Assembly: GCA_021848865.1 (NCBI GenBank) | Contig: JAJZTO010000026.1 | Coordinates: 1 to 10,343 of the forward strand | Direction of reading: 5' to 3' | DNA: 10,343 bases | DNA from: Myxococcales bacterium | Lineage (GTDB): Bacteria > Myxococcota > Myxococcia > Myxococcales > Anaeromyxobacteraceae | Shown: one piece after another, positions 7,609-10,343 of the stretch | Layout: each line of letters begins with the position of its first letter | Position numbering within the stretch: the first letter of the stretch is position 1 | Made by a program: the position numbers and the translations under genes | The notes under the pieces: generated by a model | What the model was told of the DNA's origin: nothing | Seen by the model: the letters and a program-made list of their open reading frames with translations, nothing else | The model's database searches: none

Positions 7609-8750
7609 CCCCCGCCGCCGATCCCCGGCCGGCGTGGCGGCTCATCGACACCACGCTCCGCGAGGGCGAGCAGTTCGCCCGGGCCTCCTTCCGCACCGAG
7701 GACAAGCTGGAGATCGCCCGGGCGCTGGACGCCTTCGGCGTCGAGTACATCGAGGTGACCAGCCCGGCGGCGTCGCCGCAGTCGATGCGCGACGCCCAGC
7801 GCATCGTCAAGCTGGGGACGGGCGCCAAGGTCATCACCCACGCCCGCTGCGTGGTGGACGACGTCCGGGCGGCGCTGGACTCGGGCGTGCGAGGCATCGG
7901 GCTGCTCTTCGCCACCAGCCGCATCCTCCGCCAGGCGTCGCACGGCAAGAGCATCCAGCAGATCATCGAGGCCATGGGGCCGCCCATCGACCTGGCCCTG
8001 CGGTCGGGCATGGAGGTGCGCTTCAGCGCCGAGGACTCCTTCCGCTCCGAGGAGGCCGACCTGCTGGCGGTCTACCAGGCGGCGGAGCGGCTCGGGGTGC
8101 ACCGGGTGGGGCTGGCCGACACCGTGGGCATCGCCACGCCGCGGCAGGTCTACGCGCTGGTGCGCCAGATCCGGAAGGCGGTCCGCACCGACATCGGCTT
8201 CCACGCCCACAACGACACCGGCTGCGCCATCGCCAACGCCGCCGAGGCGGTGAGCGCCGGCGCCACGCACGTGGACGTCTCGGTGCTGGGCATCGGCGAG
8301 CGGGTGGGCATCACCGCCCTGGGCGGCTTCGTGGCCCGGATGTACAGCCTGTCGCCGCAGGAGGTGGCGAGCCGCTACCGGCTGGGCCAGCTCCGCGAGC
8401 TGGAGCGGCTGGTGGCGCGCATCTGCGGCGTCGAGGTGCCCTTCAACAACTTCCTCACCGGCGAGACCGCCTTCAGCCACAAGGCGGGCATGCACCTGAA
8501 GGCCATGGCCGCCAACACCGGGTCGTACGAGATCATCCCGCCCGAGGCCTTCGGCATGGCCCGCAAGCTCATCGTCGGGAGCCGGCTCACCGGCCACCAC
8601 GCCATCGCCTACCGGGCCCGGGAGATGGGCATCAAGTTCGGCGAGTCGGAGCTGAAGGCCATCACCCGGCGCATCAAGGAGATGGCCGACCAGGGCACGC
8701 TCTCCGAGGAGGAGCTGGATCGGGTGCTGCGCGAGTGGGTGACCGCCTGA
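7605..8750 (+). CDS. Homocitrate synthase, Lys20 type
   Basis: A 381-residue DRE-TIM metallolyase that should condense acetyl-CoA with 2-oxoglutarate to homocitrate. It is strikingly like the Thermus thermophilus and yeast Lys20 enzymes along its length, down to the end DRVLREWVTA. Visible active-site elements are IDTTLREGEQF (R19, E20), H79 in THARC, R139 in VRFSAEDSF, the metal ligands HAHND (H200, H202) and FSHKAGMH (H292). Closest alternatives are NifV (homocitrate for the nitrogenase cofactor), 2-isopropylmalate synthase and Re-citrate synthase; the last has been misannotated as homocitrate synthase before. No LeuA-type C-terminal regulatory domain is present. The GTG start at 7605 overlaps the preceding TGA (GTGA), with GGAG at 7593-7596 eight bases away; the in-frame GTG at 7602 is an alternative. 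Translation is therefore coupled to the acyl-CoA synthetase fusion. No other lysine or nif gene is in view. Confidence 0.88.
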   Translation: MTPAADPRPAWRLIDTTLREGEQFARASFRTEDKLEIARALDAFGVEYIEVTSPAASPQSMRDAQRIVKLGTGAKVITHARCVVDDVRAALDSGVRGIGLLFATSRILRQASHGKSIQQIIEAMGPPIDLALRSGMEVRFSAEDSFRSEEADLLAVYQAAERLGVHRVGLADTVGIATPRQVYALVRQIRKAVRTDIGFHAHNDTGCAIANAAEAVSAGATHVDVSVLGIGERVGITALGGFVARMYSLSPQEVASRYRLGQLRELERLVARICGVEVPFNNFLTGETAFSHKAGMHLKAMAANTGSYEIIPPEAFGMARKLIVGSRLTGHHAIAYRAREMGIKFGESELKAITRRIKEMADQGTLSEEELDRVLREWVTA

Positions 8751-8797
8751 CCCCCGCGAAGCCCCGGGTCGACCTGCGCGCCGCACCCCGGCCCGAT

Positions 8798-8818
8798 CGC
8801 GGCGCGATGTGCGCCGCG
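8798..8818 (+). terminator. Hairpin after the homocitrate synthase gene
   Basis: CGCGGCGC (8798-8805) pairs perfectly with GCGCCGCG (8811-8818), an 8-bp stem with a 5-nt loop, 47 bases after the homocitrate synthase stop. No T-run follows. It could end the two-gene transcript in a Rho-assisted way. Its right arm overlaps the next hairpin by three bases, so the two cannot form fully at the same time. Confidence 0.35.
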
Positions 8819-8840
8819 GTGAGCCGGGCACTCACACCGC
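8816..8840 (+). other. Second hairpin, overlapping the first
   Basis: GCGGTGAG (8816-8823) pairs with CTCACACCGC (8831-8840) with one bulged A and a 7-nt loop. Because it shares 8816-8818 with the preceding stem, the pair could act as alternative RNA structures in the leader of the lipoprotein genes. Equally, they may be two unrelated GC-rich dyads in a GC-rich gap. Confidence 0.3.
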
Positions 8841-8893
8841 CGGTCCAGCGGGCGCGGGACGTGACAGCGCCTCGATTCCGTAGGAGGATCCAC

Positions 8894-8911
8894 GTGCTCC
8901 CGTTCATCTGA
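8894..8911 (+). other. Five-codon ORF behind a perfect Shine-Dalgarno
   Basis: AGGAGG (8882-8887) lies six bases before a GTG that opens the reading frame GTG-CTC-CCG-TTC-ATC-TGA, encoding five residues. It is the most consensus-like ribosome-binding site in the window, yet it serves almost nothing. It may be a minimal leader peptide controlling the lipoprotein gene 46 bases downstream, the relic of a lost gene start, or a chance match. Nothing in the peptide (no runs of one amino acid) indicates classical attenuation. Confidence 0.3.
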
Positions 8912-8957
8912 CGGTGAAGTCGTCCGGGCGGCAGGAGCGTGTCGCGTGGAGGGAATC

Positions 8958-9590
8958 ATGGGCACTCGAGGGATTCTCGCGCTCGCGGCCATCGCCTGCG
9001 CGGTCGCGGCGTCGGGGTGCGGCGGCAAGAGCGCCGTCAAGGGCTGCATGGACCCGACCGCGGTGAACTACGACCCGCAGGCGACCGAGAGCGACGGGTC
9101 GTGCCTGGCGTTCCAGGGGCCGCGGGATCCCGACTTCGAGGTCGGCGGCTCGTGGGTCATGGACACCAACGGTTACGCGGGCAACGGCTCCCTCGACATC
9201 GCCACGGGGACCGCCTTCATGCCGACGCACGGCCTCAAGTACCTGAGGTACTTCTCCGGCACGAGCAACAACTTTTGGTCGGGCAGCCGCACCATCTACC
9301 AGGACGGCGTCAGCTTCCAGCGCTCGACCACCCTGACCTTCGACTACGCCGCCTCGGGGTACGCGACCGCCTCGGGCACCTCCCTGCGGGTCGAGATCCT
9401 CTTCACCTCGACCGGCACGGTGACGCTGTGGAGCAAGGACTTCACCGGGAGCTTCGCGCCGCAGGTCCTGAACGAGACGGTGACGCTCCCCGCCCTGCCG
9501 GACACGGGACGGCTCACCATCCAGTTCTCGGCGACCGGTGGCCAGAACACCAGCGGCGGCGTCCAGATCGACAACTTCCGCGTGAATTGA
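8958..9590 (+). CDS. Secreted lipoprotein with Cys/Asp repeat and beta-sandwich-like domain
   Basis: A 210-residue predicted lipoprotein. The N-terminus MGTRGILALAAIACAVAASG is a short signal peptide ending in a lipobox (ASG before C21), so the mature protein should be lipid-anchored outside the inner membrane. Residues 30-49 form one copy of the widespread extracellular repeat with consensus GC-x-D-x-x-A-x-NY-(x)n-A-x-x-x-DGSC; here CMDPTAVNYDP and ESDGSC. Residues about 55-210 are rich in Ser, Thr, Gly and alternating beta-strand patterns (TLTFDYAASGYAT, LRVEILFTSTGTVTLW) and end in VQIDNFRVN, typical of secreted jelly-roll or carbohydrate-binding folds, though no named family is recognised. 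The ATG at 8958 has GGAGG (8948-8952) five bases upstream. An in-frame GTG at 8946 has AGGAG (8933-8937) and would add MEGI; I prefer the ATG because it puts the Arg near the start. Probably co-transcribed with the next lipoprotein. Confidence 0.85.
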   Translation: MGTRGILALAAIACAVAASGCGGKSAVKGCMDPTAVNYDPQATESDGSCLAFQGPRDPDFEVGGSWVMDTNGYAGNGSLDIATGTAFMPTHGLKYLRYFSGTSNNFWSGSRTIYQDGVSFQRSTTLTFDYAASGYATASGTSLRVEILFTSTGTVTLWSKDFTGSFAPQVLNETVTLPALPDTGRLTIQFSATGGQNTSGGVQIDNFRVN

Positions 9591-9608
9591 ATCGCCCGCA
9601 GAGCCACC

Positions 9609-9626
9609 GGGCCCGCGCGCGGGCCC
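9609..9626. repeat. Perfect 18-base palindrome between the lipoprotein genes
   Basis: GGGCCCGCGCGCGGGCCC is its own reverse complement and would form a 7-bp stem with a 4-nt loop in RNA. It lies between the two lipoprotein genes, 26 bases before the second start codon. It may reduce read-through or stabilise the upstream message so that the two proteins are made in different amounts. Confidence 0.4.
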
Positions 9627-9652
9627 CGGGGCCGGCGGCAGGAGGAACGGAC

Positions 9653-10015
9653 ATGAGGTTCGGCGCAATCGTTTTGCTCGGCCTGGTGGCGGTGCTGGCG
9701 GGCTGCGGCGCGCTCAAGCACGACTGCAGCGGCGGCGAGGCCTGCCGCGGCAGCAACGGCGACTGCATGAAGTGCGACGCACCCTACAGCTGCAACAGCG
9801 GCGGGACCTGCAGCAACACCGTGAACGGCGTGGCCTGCTGCACCGGCGGCGGCGGCGGGGGCGGCGGCGGGGGCGGCTGCGGCTGCGGGACCAACTGCAA
9901 CTCGAACGGCGTCTGCTGTCCCAAGGGCTGGTACGGCTGCAAGAACACCTGCTACTCCTCGTACAACGCCATGCTGTCGGCGGGTTGCTCCGGAGCCACG
10001 ACCTGCTGTCCCTGA
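9653..10015 (+). CDS. Small cysteine-rich lipoprotein
   Basis: A 120-residue predicted lipoprotein. MRFGAIVLLGLVAVLAG followed by C18 is a canonical lipoprotein signal peptide with an LAGC lipobox. The mature part has 18 further cysteines (25, 31, 38, 41, 47, 53, 62, 63, 76, 78, 82, 88, 89, 96, 100, 112, 118, 119), enough for nine disulfides, including three CC pairs. A run of eleven glycines (65-75) splits it into two cysteine-rich halves. The first half has spacing C-x5-C-x6-C-x2-C-x5-C-x5-C-x8-CC; the second ends TTCCP. The pattern suggests small disulfide-knotted modules, as in EGF or knottin folds, but no specific family is recognised. Metal binding is an alternative use of so many cysteines, less likely in an exported oxidised location. 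The start is supported by GGAGGA (9641-9646), six bases before the ATG. Function unknown. Confidence 0.82.
   Translation: MRFGAIVLLGLVAVLAGCGALKHDCSGGEACRGSNGDCMKCDAPYSCNSGGTCSNTVNGVACCTGGGGGGGGGGGCGCGTNCNSNGVCCPKGWYGCKNTCYSSYNAMLSAGCSGATTCCP
9845..9877 (+). repeat. GGC/GGG codon tract encoding eleven glycines
   Basis: Eleven consecutive Gly codons, mostly GGC with two GGG, form a low-complexity tract inside the cysteine-rich lipoprotein gene. Such tracts are prone to in-frame expansion or contraction by replication slippage, which would change the linker length between the two cysteine-rich halves without breaking the frame. Confidence 0.7.
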
Positions 10016-10020
10016 GGGCG

Positions 10021-10047
10021 CGCCGGGCCCGTGGGCGCCGCCCGGCG
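10021..10047. terminator. Hairpin between convergent genes
   Basis: CGCCGGGC (10021-10028) pairs perfectly with GCCCGGCG (10040-10047), an 8-bp stem with an 11-nt loop. It fills most of the 37-base gap between the stop of the cysteine-rich lipoprotein and the stop of the minus-strand gene, as expected of a shared bidirectional terminator. Neither side has a T-run. Confidence 0.45.
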
Positions 10048-10052
10048 GGGGA

Positions 10053-10343
10053 TCAATAGAAGTACCGCTCCACCACCCCGCGGCTCCACTCGATCACCGT
10101 CGGCCAGCCCACCACCGCGTCGAAGGCGCGCTCGGCGGCGTCCAGCTCCACCTTCTCCTCGACCACGCTGGCGGAGCAGGCGAGGAGGCGCACCGTCCCG
10201 GCCTCGCGTGCCCGGAACAGGGCGGCGCCGGCGTGGTCCTCCTCCTCCCGGGCCAGGATCAGCGCCGGCACCGCCGGCCCGAAGACGAACACGTCCACCC
10301 GGTCGCCCATGGCCGCCGCCGCCAGCGCGCAGGATCCGGCGAG
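10053..10343 (-). CDS. DsrE/DsrF-like family protein, C-terminal part (5' end outside window)
   Basis: The minus-strand frame is open to the window edge, giving 96 residues: it begins LAGSCALAAAAMGDRVDVFV and ends in RYFY before a TGA. The ATG at 10308-10310 is internal, because the residues before it continue the helix. A helix ending AAAAMGD-x-VDVFVFGPAV, followed later by TVRLLACSAS, matches the core of DsrE/DsrF-like proteins, in which a beta-alpha-beta fold carries a conserved cysteine after a hydrophobic strand (LLAC). That family includes sulfur-relay proteins such as TusB/C/D and many small uncharacterised cytosolic proteins. The final segment (GWPTVIEWSRG) is not diagnostic. It is transcribed towards the lipoprotein genes and probably has no functional link to them. 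Assignment is from motif style only. Confidence 0.6.
   Translation of the reverse strand, partial: LAGSCALAAAAMGDRVDVFVFGPAVPALILAREEEDHAGAALFRAREAGTVRLLACSASVVEEKVELDAAERAFDAVVGWPTVIEWSRGVVERYFY

Noticed and set aside
8939..9652. Long plus-strand frame joining the region of the first lipoprotein to the cysteine-rich lipoprotein
   Set aside because: The part before 9653 is an out-of-frame Arg-rich reading of the first lipoprotein. A clear ribosome-binding site and signal peptide define the second lipoprotein start at 9653.
1..10343. CRISPR array, insertion sequence, tRNA, rRNA or attachment site
   Set aside because: No regularly spaced repeats, transposase motifs, terminal inverted repeats or RNA gene signatures were found on either strand.

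Overview
The window is very GC-rich and densely coded. The gene types fit a delta-proteobacterial/Myxococcota genome, most likely an Anaeromyxobacter-like organism. The case rests on a mitochondrial-like citrate synthase (a type known from Geobacteraceae and relatives), strong third-position GC preference, and a pair of secreted cysteine-containing lipoproteins. The genus is an inference; no rRNA or marker gene is present.

Layout. (1) 2-694 is the C-terminal part of an AcnA-type aconitase, with a strong hairpin directly after the stop. (2) 808-1266 encodes a small basic protein with a four-cysteine zinc ribbon. It is preceded by a site that matches the RecA-NDp/PafBC-type DNA-damage promoter pattern. 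(3) 1267-1496 is a less GC-rich regulatory gap with a perfect dyad, a second palindrome and a weak sigma-70-like promoter. (4) 1497-2825 is a eukaryote-type Si-citrate synthase, closed by a textbook rho-independent terminator. (5) 2953-8750 is a two-gene, translationally coupled unit. The first gene encodes a 1551-residue multidomain protein: AMP-forming long-chain acyl-CoA synthetase, helical linker, degenerate protein-kinase-like segment, then a C-terminal GNAT acyltransferase. The second is a Lys20-type homocitrate synthase whose GTG start overlaps the TGA of the first. (6) 8751-8957 holds two overlapping hairpins and a five-codon ORF behind a perfect Shine-Dalgarno. (7) 8958-9590 and 9653-10015 encode two lipoproteins, one with a Cys-Asp repeat plus a beta-sandwich-like domain, one very cysteine-rich with an eleven-glycine run. 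(8) On the minus strand, convergent with these, 10053-10343 is the end of a DsrE-like gene that runs off the window.

How the genes fit together. Aconitase and citrate synthase are consecutive TCA-cycle enzymes and suggest a central-carbon locus interrupted by the zinc-ribbon gene. Homocitrate synthase performs the analogous condensation of acetyl-CoA with 2-oxoglutarate. Its tight coupling to an acyl-CoA synthetase/GNAT fusion is the least explained part of the window and the best candidate for an undescribed system. The fusion could make an acyl-CoA and transfer the acyl group in one polypeptide, or control its own synthetase by acylation.
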